A stretch of 64,000 nucleotides of DNA, taken from Nocardiopsis kunsanensis DSM 44524 (GTDB lineage Bacteria; Actinomycetota; Actinomycetes; Streptosporangiales; Streptosporangiaceae). Below, in pieces: positions 34,246 through 42,045 of the stretch. The position numbers and the translations under genes are program-made. The number at the start of each line of letters is the position of its first letter. The stretch's first letter is position 1. The DNA lies in assembly GCF_000340965.1 (NCBI RefSeq), contig NZ_ANAY01000007.1, positions 212,612 through 276,611 of the forward strand, read 5' to 3'. The notes under the pieces were generated by a model, which made no database searches, was not told where the DNA came from, and saw only the letters and a program-made list of their open reading frames with translations.

Positions 34246-35724
34246 GTGATCCTCAGCATTCTCGCGACCGTGGCAGTCCTGGCGGCGATCGTCGTCATGC
34301 TCTCCGCCCTGGTTCTCGCCGAGACCGTTCTGGTGTACATCGCACTGGGCCTCGGCACTACGAGCGTCCTCCTCCTGATCGGCGCTCTCGTGCAGCAGAG
34401 GAGCGGCATGACCGGACCGGAACCCGAGCTCTCCGGGACGGACGGTTTGGGGAAGTCGTCCGTCCCCGTGACACAGGCAGGGGCCCTCGCCACGGGGGCC
34501 ACGGCCGTGGGTTCCGTACCCGAAACGGCCGATCCGGAGAACAGCAGGCGCGTGCCCGCACCGGCCGACGAGCCGGTGCGGGATGCCTCTGTCCCGGGGC
34601 CTGGCACCGTGGAGGCGGTGGAGGAGCCCGAATACGGTGAACCGGAGTACGAGGTCCCTCGCTGGCAGACGCCCACCCAGGGCGACCGGCCCGACCCCGA
34701 GAGGGCTCACACCCCCACCCGTGAGACCTCCCCCGAGGAGGAGACACCCCCCGCTCCTGCCACATCGGCGGGTGCCTCGGTCTTCGACGAGGAGATCCCT
34801 TTCTCGAGCAGTGTCCGCACGGCGGAGGCCGAGAGCGAGGAGAGCGGCCACCTTTCCTGGAGCCACGCTCCCGCGGACCCCGTCCCCGCCCCCGAACCGG
34901 ACGACGAACAGTCTTCCGCGCCCGAGCAGGTCGAGCCCGAAGAGGCTCCCGTGGCAGCACGCGCCTCTGAGAGTGATGAGGGTGGGTCTGTCCAGGAGGG
35001 GGACACGGTCGAGCCCGAAGAGGCTCCCGTGGCAGCACGCGCCTCTGAGAGTGATGAGGGTAGGTCTGTCCAGGAGGAGGACACGGTCGAGCCCGAAGAG
35101 GCTCCCGTGGCAGCACGCGCCTCTGACAGTGACGAGGGTGGGTCTGTCCAGGAGGAGGGCACGGTCGAGCCCGATGTCGCGAACGAGCCCGGTGCCCAGG
35201 CCCCTGAGGACGAGGAGCCGGAGGAAGAACCGGCGCGGGCCCCGGATCCCGCAACGGATCCCGGTAGCGAGGACTCCGAGCCCACTTCCGACACAGGGGA
35301 CGAGGACTCCGAGGACCAGAGCGTCCTTCCCGTGTACGAGGACCACGCTGAGAGCATGAGTTCCTCCGAGAAAGAGCCGGGCCCGGAAACGGACGAGGAG
35401 ACCGGCACGGAGAACCTTCCCGGGGACCCGGCCGACCCCGCTGACACGGACACCGCCGAGGGTCCCGGACCCGTGGACGGCACCGAGGACAGTGCGCCTG
35501 TCCCGGAGGCCGGGGTGGAGGAACCTGCCGCCGAAGAGGACGAGGACGCCGACGATGCCGACGAGCGGCTCTCCGACGGCACCGACGGCAAGGCCTCCGA
35601 CGGCAAGGCCCCCGACGACGACACGGAGGACCACGCCGTCGCCTACACGGTCGTTGTCGACAGCGACGCCGCCGACCGGGAGACCGACACCGTGGGTGCC
35701 GAGGAGCCCGGCTCCTCCCGCTGA
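34246..35724 (+). CDS. Unrecognised acidic membrane protein with three 26-residue repeats
   Basis: A 492-residue protein. Two hydrophobic helices (about residues 2-22 and 27-48) are followed by a disordered, very Glu/Asp/Ser/Pro-rich region to the C-terminus with no recognisable domain. Residues 229-306 are three nearly identical 26-residue repeats beginning VEPEEAPVAARAS. It starts with GTG; no strong ribosome-binding site is visible. It lies 87 nt after divIVA and converges on ileS. The N-terminal helices suggest a membrane-tethered cytoplasmic acidic tail. Function unknown; its position hints at polar growth or division (inference). Confidence 0.75.
   Translation: MILSILATVAVLAAIVVMLSALVLAETVLVYIALGLGTTSVLLLIGALVQQRSGMTGPEPELSGTDGLGKSSVPVTQAGALATGATAVGSVPETADPENSRRVPAPADEPVRDASVPGPGTVEAVEEPEYGEPEYEVPRWQTPTQGDRPDPERAHTPTRETSPEEETPPAPATSAGASVFDEEIPFSSSVRTAEAESEESGHLSWSHAPADPVPAPEPDDEQSSAPEQVEPEEAPVAARASESDEGGSVQEGDTVEPEEAPVAARASESDEGRSVQEEDTVEPEEAPVAARASDSDEGGSVQEEGTVEPDVANEPGAQAPEDEEPEEEPARAPDPATDPGSEDSEPTSDTGDEDSEDQSVLPVYEDHAESMSSSEKEPGPETDEETGTENLPGDPADPADTDTAEGPGPVDGTEDSAPVPEAGVEEPAAEEDEDADDADERLSDGTDGKASDGKAPDDDTEDHAVAYTVVVDSDAADRETDTVGAEEPGSSR
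34930..35163 (+). repeat. Three in-frame 78-bp tandem repeats
   Basis: Copies start at 34930, 35008 and 35086, each exactly 78 bp, with a fourth fragment (GTCGAGCCCGA) at 35164-35174. The copies differ at only a few bases. Length is a multiple of three, so copy-number changes would keep the frame. Confidence 0.92.
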
Positions 35725-35843
35725 CGCCGCCGTGCCACCGGCTGCACGTGAGCGCGTGCTGCGCTCACCGCCCCCGCTGCGGCACCCACGCCGTCGGGGA
35801 CCGAGGGGCCGGGGCAGCGCCTGAACGCCGTGGACGACCCCGT

Positions 35844-35895
35844 ACGCACGGAAAGGGGGTGGGAACCCGCGGGCTCCCACCCCCTTTCCGTGCGT
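35844..35895. terminator. Strong bidirectional terminator hairpin
   Basis: Arms 35844-35864 and 35875-35895 are 21-bp perfect inverted repeats (ACGCACGGAAAGGGGGTGGGA and its complement) with a 10-nt loop that itself contains CCCGCGGG. It lies 9 nt past the minus-strand ileS stop and faces the end of the acidic-protein gene. Confidence 0.88.
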
Positions 35896-35903
35896 GTGGC
35901 CGG

Positions 35904-38900
35904 TCAGGCCTTACGGAACCCGAAGGTCACGCCGAACTCCTCCGAGCTGGTGGTGAACAGGTCTCCGTCGATCTCACCGGCGGCGAACGCGTCCGCGAGC
36001 ACCTCGCCGGCGATGGTCTCGCCGTACTCCTCCAGGGTCGACGACGCGGTCTCCTCGGAAGCGGACCAGCGCACGTGGATCCGGTCGGAGACCTTCAGGC
36101 CGCTGCGCTTGCGTGCCTCCTGGAGCATCCGCACCATCTCCCGGGCCAGCCCGGAACGCCGCAGCTCCGGGGTCAGCTCCAGGTCCAGGGCGACCGTCGC
36201 ACCCGACTCCGAGGCCACCGCCCAGCCCTCGCGGGGCTGCTCGGTCACCAGGACCTCGTCGGCGCTGACCTCCACGTGCTCGCCCTCGACCTCCACCTGG
36301 CCCCAGCCGGTGCCGCGAACCTGCTCGACCAGGGTGGCCGGGTCAGCGGCCTTGATGCCCTCGGCCACCAGCGGTGTGCGCTTCGCGAAGCGCTTGCCCA
36401 GGGCACGGAAGTTCGGCTTGACCGTGTAGTCGACCAGGTCACCGCCGACCGTGGACAGCGACTCCAGGGACTGCACGTTCAGCTCTTCGGCCACCTGCGT
36501 GCGCAGCTGCTCCGGCAGGTCCGCGAAACCTTCGGCGCCCACCAGCGCACGCCCCAGCGGCTGACGGGTCCGCACCGCCGAGTCCACCCGCGCGGAGCGG
36601 CCCAGCTCCACCAGACGGCGCGTCAGAGCCATGTTCCGGGACAGGTCCGGGTCGATCAGGTCCTCACGGTACTCCGGCCACGACGCCAGGTGCACCGAGT
36701 CGGCCGCCCCCGGACGCCGCAGGGCCGACCACACGTGCTCGGTCAGGAACGGCACGATCGGGGCCATCAGCAGGGTGACGGTCTCCATCGCCTCGAAGAG
36801 CGTGGCGAAGGCCGAGGCCCCCTCTGGGGTGGAGGGCCCGCCCCAGAAACGGCGCCGGGAACGGCGCACGTACCAGTTGGAGACGTCGTCCACGAACGCG
36901 GTCAGCCGCCGGCCCGCGCCTGCGGTGTCGAAGTCGTCCATCGCCCGGGTGACGTCGCGGACGACCTCGTTGAGCTCCGAGAGCAGCCACCGGTCCAGCA
37001 GCGGGCGCTCCTGCGGGGCCGGTGCCTCGGCCAGCTTCGTGTGGTCCCACCCCTCACCGGCGTTCGCGTAGAGGGTGAAGAAGGAGACCGTGTTGTAGTA
37101 GGTCAGCAGGACCTTGCGGACGATCTCCTCCAGGACCGTGTGGCCCACCCGGCGGGCCGTCCACGGGGAGCCGCTGGCCAGCATGAACCAGCGCAGAGCG
37201 TCGGCGCCGTGCTGGTCCATGACCGGGATCGGCTCCAGGACGTTGCCCAGGTGCTTGCTCATCTTGCGGCCGTCCTCGGCGAGGATGTGGCCGAGCACGA
37301 CCACGTTCTCGAACGAGTTGCGGCCGAACACGAGGGTGCTCACGGCCAGCAGTGAGTAGAACCACCCGCGAGTCTGGTCGATGGCCTCCGAGATGTACTG
37401 GGCCGGGAAGTTGGCCTCGAAGGTCTCCTTCTCACGGTGCGGGGCGCCCCACTGCGCGAACGGCATGGAACCGGAGTCGAACCAGGCGTCGATGACCTCC
37501 GGGACCCGCCGGGCCACCCGCTCCTCCTCGGGCAGTGAGGGGTCGGCGTCGGGGTCGGGGATGACGACGTCGTCGACATAGGGGCGGTGCGGATCGAGAT
37601 TGGACAGGTCCTGTCCGCTGAGCTCGCTCAGCTCGGCCAGCGACCCCACGCAGATCTGGCGTCCGTCGGGGAACTCCCAGATCGGCAGGGGGGTACCCCA
37701 GTAGCGGTTGCGTGAGAGCGCCCAGTCGACGTTGCCGCGCAGCCATTCGCCGAAGCGGCCCTCCTTGACGTTCTCCGGAACCCAGTTCGTGGCCTGGTTC
37801 TGCTCGAGGAGCTGATCCTTGACGGCCGTGGTCCGGATGTACCAGGACGGCACCGCGTAGTACAGCAGCGGCGTGTGGCAGCGCCAGCAGTGCGGGTAGG
37901 AGTGCTCGTACTTCTGGTGCCGGAAGAGCAGGCCGCGCTCGTCGAGGTCACGCACCAACGTCTTCTCGGCGGTCTTGAAGAACTCGCCCCCGACCAGGTC
38001 CAGGTCGGCCTCGAACGTGCCGTCGGGGCGCACCGGGTTGACCACGGGCAGACCGTAGGCGCGGCACACGACCATGTCGTCGCCACCGAAGGCGGGGGAC
38101 TGGTGCACCAGACCGGTACCGTCCTCGACGGTGACGTAGTCGGCGAGCACGATGAAGTGCGCCGTCTCGTCGAACTCCACCAGCTCGAACGGGCGCTGGT
38201 AGGACCAGCGTTCCATCTCGTTGCCCTCGAAGTGCTCCCCGGTCAGCTCCCAGCCCTCGCCGAGGACCTTCTCGAACAACGGGCGGGCCAGGACCAGGCG
38301 CTCCTCGCCGTCGGTGGCGACCACGTACTCCACGTCCGGGTGGACCGCCACGGCGGTGTTGGACACCAGCGTCCACGGGGTGGTGGTCCACACCAGCAGC
38401 GAGGTCGGGTGCTCGGGCGAGGCGAGCGGGCCGGAGGTGACGGGCAGGCGCACGTACACCGACGGGTCGGTGACCGTCTCGTAGCCCTGGGCCAGCTCGT
38501 GGTCGGACAGGGTGGTGCCGCAACGCGGGCAGTAGGGGCTGATGCGGTAGTCGCGCACCAGCAGGTCCTTCTCCCAGATCTGCTGGAGGGCCCACCACAC
38601 CGACTCCACGTACCGGGCGTCCATGGTGCGGTAGGCGGTGTCGGTGTTGACCCAGTACCCCATGCGCTCGGTCATGGCGGTGAACGCGTCCACGTTGCGC
38701 ATGACCGATTCGCGGCAGCGGGCGTTGAACTCGGCGATGCCGAATTCCTCGATGTCCTTCTTGCCGCTCAGGCCGAGTTCCTTCTCCACGGCGACCTCGA
38801 CCGGCAGGCCGTGGCAGTCCCAGCCGGCCTTGCGCTCGACATGGTAGCCGCGCATCGTGCGGAACCGGGGGAAGACGTCCTTGAACGCACGGGCCTCGAC

Positions 38901-39107
38901 GTGGTGCACACCGGGCACACCGTTCGCGGTGGGCGGACCCTCGTAGAAGACCCAGGAAGGCTTGCCGCGGGTCTGTTCGAGCGAGCGCTCGAAGACGTTC
39001 TCCTTCGACCACCGGTCGAGGATCTCGCGCTCGGTCGCAGGAAGGTCGATCTGCGCGGGCAACTGCGGGAGCGCGCGGGGATCGCCGGGCCGGGGGTGGT
39101 CGGTCAC
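35904..39107 (-). CDS. ileS: Isoleucyl-tRNA synthetase
   Basis: Charges tRNA-Ile in the cytoplasm. It is 1067 residues, longer than the E. coli type, fitting the eukaryote-like class found in many actinobacteria (inference). The HIGH-motif region is ANGVPGVHHVEAR (His68, His69), GWDCHGLPVE is the conserved catalytic segment, the KMSKH motif is at about 615-619 in DGRKMSKHLGN, and the editing domain contains TTTPWTLVSNTAVAV. The GTG start follows GGAGAGAGG. It is under a T-box leader and ends at a strong hairpin. Confidence 0.97.
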   Translation of the reverse strand: MTDHPRPGDPRALPQLPAQIDLPATEREILDRWSKENVFERSLEQTRGKPSWVFYEGPPTANGVPGVHHVEARAFKDVFPRFRTMRGYHVERKAGWDCHGLPVEVAVEKELGLSGKKDIEEFGIAEFNARCRESVMRNVDAFTAMTERMGYWVNTDTAYRTMDARYVESVWWALQQIWEKDLLVRDYRISPYCPRCGTTLSDHELAQGYETVTDPSVYVRLPVTSGPLASPEHPTSLLVWTTTPWTLVSNTAVAVHPDVEYVVATDGEERLVLARPLFEKVLGEGWELTGEHFEGNEMERWSYQRPFELVEFDETAHFIVLADYVTVEDGTGLVHQSPAFGGDDMVVCRAYGLPVVNPVRPDGTFEADLDLVGGEFFKTAEKTLVRDLDERGLLFRHQKYEHSYPHCWRCHTPLLYYAVPSWYIRTTAVKDQLLEQNQATNWVPENVKEGRFGEWLRGNVDWALSRNRYWGTPLPIWEFPDGRQICVGSLAELSELSGQDLSNLDPHRPYVDDVVIPDPDADPSLPEEERVARRVPEVIDAWFDSGSMPFAQWGAPHREKETFEANFPAQYISEAIDQTRGWFYSLLAVSTLVFGRNSFENVVVLGHILAEDGRKMSKHLGNVLEPIPVMDQHGADALRWFMLASGSPWTARRVGHTVLEEIVRKVLLTYYNTVSFFTLYANAGEGWDHTKLAEAPAPQERPLLDRWLLSELNEVVRDVTRAMDDFDTAGAGRRLTAFVDDVSNWYVRRSRRRFWGGPSTPEGASAFATLFEAMETVTLLMAPIVPFLTEHVWSALRRPGAADSVHLASWPEYREDLIDPDLSRNMALTRRLVELGRSARVDSAVRTRQPLGRALVGAEGFADLPEQLRTQVAEELNVQSLESLSTVGGDLVDYTVKPNFRALGKRFAKRTPLVAEGIKAADPATLVEQVRGTGWGQVEVEGEHVEVSADEVLVTEQPREGWAVASESGATVALDLELTPELRRSGLAREMVRMLQEARKRSGLKVSDRIHVRWSASEETASSTLEEYGETIAGEVLADAFAAGEIDGDLFTTSSEEFGVTFGFRKA

Positions 39108-39120
39108 CGTCGTAACCTCT

Positions 39121-39330
39121 CTCCATCAGGAAGGGCCTGACGGAGGGACGAGGCGGACCCCGCGGTACCACCCTCCTTGGAACCGCGGCGGGACCACGGT
39201 ACCCACTTCGTTACGCCGGTGCCGGTTCTACTGGGGGCGCTGAACGCCCTGTTCCTCCGGCGGCTCCGGGGTGATCTTCGCGCTGGCCGTACCCCCGGGC
39301 TCCCACCGTCCCCGGGTCGCTGGGCGGGCC
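39121..39330 (-). promoter_or_regulatory. T-box riboswitch leader of ileS
   Basis: On the minus strand the 14-nt T-box AGGGTGGTACCGCG lies at 39174-39161. CCGCGGT (39188-39182) pairs with ACCGCGG (39166-39160), giving the antiterminator-type helix. Upstream, AGATCAC places an Ile specifier ATC at 39275-39273, and CAGTAGAACC fits the linker after a short stem I. A 10-bp hairpin (39145-39121) overlaps the first bases of the GGAGAGAGG ribosome-binding site, as in the translational ileS T-boxes of actinobacteria. Uncharged tRNA-Ile would raise IleS synthesis. The upstream boundary is approximate. Confidence 0.85.
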
Positions 39331-39454
39331 GGCCGCGGGGGCCGTGCTCCAACCGGTCGGTGTCAGCGTTACTCTCCCCATCGACACCATTCGCACGTCA
39401 GGATATCGCAGCGGAGCAACGCGAGTTCCGCTGTTTCCGGAGAGGAAGAGGTCG

Positions 39455-39712
39455 ATGGCCAAGGGCACGGGTTCCGTCATGGTCACGCTGCCGCAGCGTG
39501 AGGACGCCGAGGAGCTGGCCGAACAGCTCCATGAGCAGGGATACGAACCCTGTTCGGTGAATCGGGACATGCTCGCCGGGGAGGACGACGCCGAGGACGT
39601 CGACTGGGTCATCGAGGTGCAGATCGGCCCGCACGGGGGACCGGCGGTCTTCGACGAGACCCATCTGGGCCTGCTCGCCGAGGACTACGGAGGTTTCGCC
39701 ACGGTGACATGA
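39455..39712 (+). CDS. Small acidic conserved protein, possible RraB-like fold
   Basis: About 85 residues, acidic, no membrane segment. It begins MAKGTGSVMVTLPQREDAEELAEQL, then a second strand (DVDWVIEVQIG). The alternating strand-helix pattern and spacing of a D/E-L-x-x-L-x-x-x-G-Y helix resemble RraB/RNase E-inhibitor domains, but this is a weak impression. ATG 39455 has GAGAGGAAGAGG upstream. It is divergent from ileS; the shared 347-nt gap holds both control regions. Confidence 0.65.
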   Translation: MAKGTGSVMVTLPQREDAEELAEQLHEQGYEPCSVNRDMLAGEDDAEDVDWVIEVQIGPHGGPAVFDETHLGLLAEDYGGFATVT

Positions 39713-39834
39713 CCGGGCCCCAGCGGAGGTGCCGGGGGCGGGCCCGTGTACGGTCGCGACCGCGACCCGTGCGCGGGACCCGCCGGCCCGGCCTTCCCGG
39801 ACGTGGAGAACACCGCACCCACCTGCCTGGATCG

Positions 39835-39863
39835 TTGCCTCGTGTCCGTTCTTTGCTTAGGCT
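39835..39863 (+). promoter_or_regulatory. Promoter of the dksA-like / lspA / rluD operon
   Basis: TTGCCT (39835-39840) and TAGGCT (39858-39863) are separated by exactly 17 nt, one of the best promoter matches in the window. The transcript leader would be about 87 nt. Confidence 0.58.
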
Positions 39864-39956
39864 TCGCCGCACCAGTCGGGCCCACTTCCCCGGGGGACCC
39901 ACCGTCGGGCAGGGGAAGGGAGGGCCCGCGAACCGACGGGGAAGGAACACAAACCC

Positions 39957-40367
39957 ATGAAGGCCACCGAAGCCGCCGACCTTCCGGTCCGCGCAGGTGA
40001 GGACCCCTGGACCGCAGAGGAGCTCGGCCAGGTGCGCCGCCGGCTGGAGGAAGAGATCACCTCCCAGCGCGAAGAGCTGGCCCAGAACGAGAGCGAACTC
40101 ACCGAACGCCTCATCGACCCGGTCGAGGGCGCCGGTGACGACACCGCGGACACCGGGGCCAAGGCCTTCCAACGCGAGCACGATCTGGCGTTGACCTACA
40201 ATACTCGTGACCTGCTCGCACAGAGCGAGAAGGCGATCGAACGGATGGACGCGGGAACCTACGGGGTCTGTGAGTCGTGTGGCCAGGCGATCGGGAAGGC
40301 CCGCCTTCAGGCTTTTCCGCGCGCCACCCTGTGCGTCCCCTGCAAACAGCGCGAGGAGCGTCGCTGA
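39957..40367 (+). CDS. DksA/TraR-family C4 zinc-finger protein
   Basis: 136 residues: an N-terminal helical hairpin (about residues 20-85) and a C-terminal C4 zinc finger, CESCGQAIGKARLQAFPRA then CVPCKQ. DksA relatives bind the RNA polymerase secondary channel; actinobacterial short forms are of uncertain role and lack the usual acidic tip in some cases, so a DksA function is not assured. GGGGAAGGAA lies 10 nt before the ATG. lspA follows after 29 nt. Confidence 0.9.
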   Translation: MKATEAADLPVRAGEDPWTAEELGQVRRRLEEEITSQREELAQNESELTERLIDPVEGAGDDTADTGAKAFQREHDLALTYNTRDLLAQSEKAIERMDAGTYGVCESCGQAIGKARLQAFPRATLCVPCKQREERR

Positions 40368-40396
40368 CTGAGGTAGAGCCCCCCGGGGACCACAAC

Positions 40397-41041
40397 ATGA
40401 CCACGACCGAAGAGGCCGCCGGACGGCCCCGCAGATACCTCCTGCTCATGGGGGTCGCCCTCGGCGCGATCGTCGTCGACTTCCTCACCAAGGAATGGGC
40501 GCTGGCCGCCCTCACCCACGGCGAGTTCGTCGACGTGATCGGTGAGTTCCTCCAGTTCACCCTGGTGTTCAACACCGGGGCGGCCTTCTCACTGGGCACC
40601 GGGTACACGTGGGTGTTCACCGTCATCTCCACCATCGTGGTCCTGGCCATCGGCTACATGGGACGGCGGGTGCGCAACCCCTGGTGGGGTGTGACCCTGG
40701 GACTGATGATGGGCGGCGCCGCGGGTAATCTGGTCGACCGCTTCTTCCGTCCGCCCGGCCCCTTCGAGGGCGCGGTCGTCGATTTCCTCAGTGTCCCGAA
40801 CTGGCCCGTGTTCAACATCGCGGACTCGTGTGTGGTGGTCGGCGCGGTCCTGGTCGTGGTACTGACCTTCAAGGGCATCAACCTGGACGGCACCCTGGCC
40901 TCGGACGAGAGCCGGGACACCACCGCGACCGCCCGACCCGAGCAGGCCGATGACCGCAACGACGACACCGGGGAACAGGCCGGGACCGACGCCGAACGCG
41001 GCGAGAGCGGCAACGAACCCGGCGAGGGGAGGGGCCAGTGA
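40397..41041 (+). CDS. lspA: Lipoprotein signal peptidase (signal peptidase II)
   Basis: Membrane aspartyl protease that cleaves prolipoprotein signal peptides. About 214 residues with four helices. The catalytic aspartates are in [10 protein letters not shown] and [20 protein letters not shown] is the conserved asparagine motif. A hydrophilic acidic C-terminal extension of about 50 residues follows the last helix. The stop overlaps rluD (GTGA), the conserved lspA-rluD pairing. Confidence 0.95.
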   Translation: MTTTEEAAGRPRRYLLLMGVALGAIVVDFLTKEWALAALTHGEFVDVIGEFLQFTLVFNTGAAFSLGTGYTWVFTVISTIVVLAIGYMGRRVRNPWWGVTLGLMMGGAAGNLVDRFFRPPGPFEGAVVDFLSVPNWPVFNIADSCVVVGAVLVVVLTFKGINLDGTLASDESRDTTATARPEQADDRNDDTGEQAGTDAERGESGNEPGEGRGQ

Positions 41042-41964
41042 GCGACACCCGAAGCCTGCCCGTGCCCGACGGGCTGGAGGGCGACCGACTCGACGCGGCC
41101 ATCGCCCGCATGTTCGGTCTCTCACGCACCAGGGCCGCCGAGATCATCACCGCCGGTGACGTCCTTCTCGACGGTACGGAGGCCGGCAAGTCCGACCGCG
41201 TCCAAGCAGGCGCCTGGCTCCAGGTCACGCTCCCGCCGCCCCCCAGCGCTCCGGTCCCGCGGGCCGAGGCGGTCCCGGGCATGAGGATCGTGCACGAGGA
41301 CGCCGACATCATCGTGGTCGACAAGCCCATCGGCGTGGTCGCCCACCCCACGGTCGGCTGGACCGGCCCCAGCGTCCTGGAGGGCCTGCTGGCCTCGGGA
41401 GTGCAGCTGGCCACCAGCGGCGCCGCCGAACGCCAGGGCATCGTGCACCGGCTCGACGCCAACACGACCGGCCTGATGGTCGTTGCCAAGAGCGAGATCG
41501 CCTACAGCGTCCTCAAGCGGGCCTTCAAGGAACGCACGGTCGACAAGCGCTACCACACGCTCGTCCAGGGCCACCCCGACCCGCTGCGCGGCACCGTCGA
41601 CGCCCCCATCGGGCGCCACCCCGCCGGAGACGGGCGTTGGGCCGTGGTCGGTGACGGCCGCTCCTCGGTCACGCACTACGACACCGAGGAGGCCTTCCGG
41701 GCCGCCAGCCTGCTGGAGATCAAGCTCGAGACCGGGCGCACCCACCAGATCCGGGTGCACATGGCCGCGCTGCGCCACCCGTGTGTGGGTGACATGCTCT
41801 ACGGCGCCGACCCCACGCTCGCCGAGCGTCTCGGGGTGCGCCGCCAGTGGCTGCACGCCGTGCGGCTGGGCTTCGACCACCCGACCGAGGGCCGCCCGGT
41901 GGAGTTCTCCAGCCCCTACCCCGACGACCTCGCCCAGGCCGTCGAACAGCTCCGCGAGGACTGA
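41038..41964 (+). CDS. rluD: RluA/RluD-family 23S rRNA pseudouridine synthase
   Basis: 308 residues: an N-terminal S4 RNA-binding domain (about 10-70, [18 protein letters not shown]) and a catalytic domain with Asp140 in [26 protein letters not shown] and [14 protein letters not shown] are further family motifs. GTG overlaps the lspA stop by 4 nt. Target positions, probably in helix 69 of 23S rRNA, are inferred from the family. Confidence 0.93.
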   Translation: MSDTRSLPVPDGLEGDRLDAAIARMFGLSRTRAAEIITAGDVLLDGTEAGKSDRVQAGAWLQVTLPPPPSAPVPRAEAVPGMRIVHEDADIIVVDKPIGVVAHPTVGWTGPSVLEGLLASGVQLATSGAAERQGIVHRLDANTTGLMVVAKSEIAYSVLKRAFKERTVDKRYHTLVQGHPDPLRGTVDAPIGRHPAGDGRWAVVGDGRSSVTHYDTEEAFRAASLLEIKLETGRTHQIRVHMAALRHPCVGDMLYGADPTLAERLGVRRQWLHAVRLGFDHPTEGRPVEFSSPYPDDLAQAVEQLRED

Positions 41965-41991
41965 CCCCTCCGGAGAGTGCCGCCTCCACAC

Positions 41992-42023
41992 CGGCGGGGC
42001 CCCGGCATGCCGGGGCCCCGCCG
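41992..42023. terminator. 32-bp perfect palindrome between rluD and the ThDP enzyme gene
   Basis: CGGCGGGGCCCCGGCA followed by its exact complement forms a perfect self-complementary 32-bp sequence, giving a stem of about 14 bp. It lies 28 nt after rluD and 23 nt after the convergent minus-strand gene, with TTCTTCGG following on the plus strand. Confidence 0.8.
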
Positions 42024-42045
42024 TTCTTCGGTGCCCGCGGCGCGG

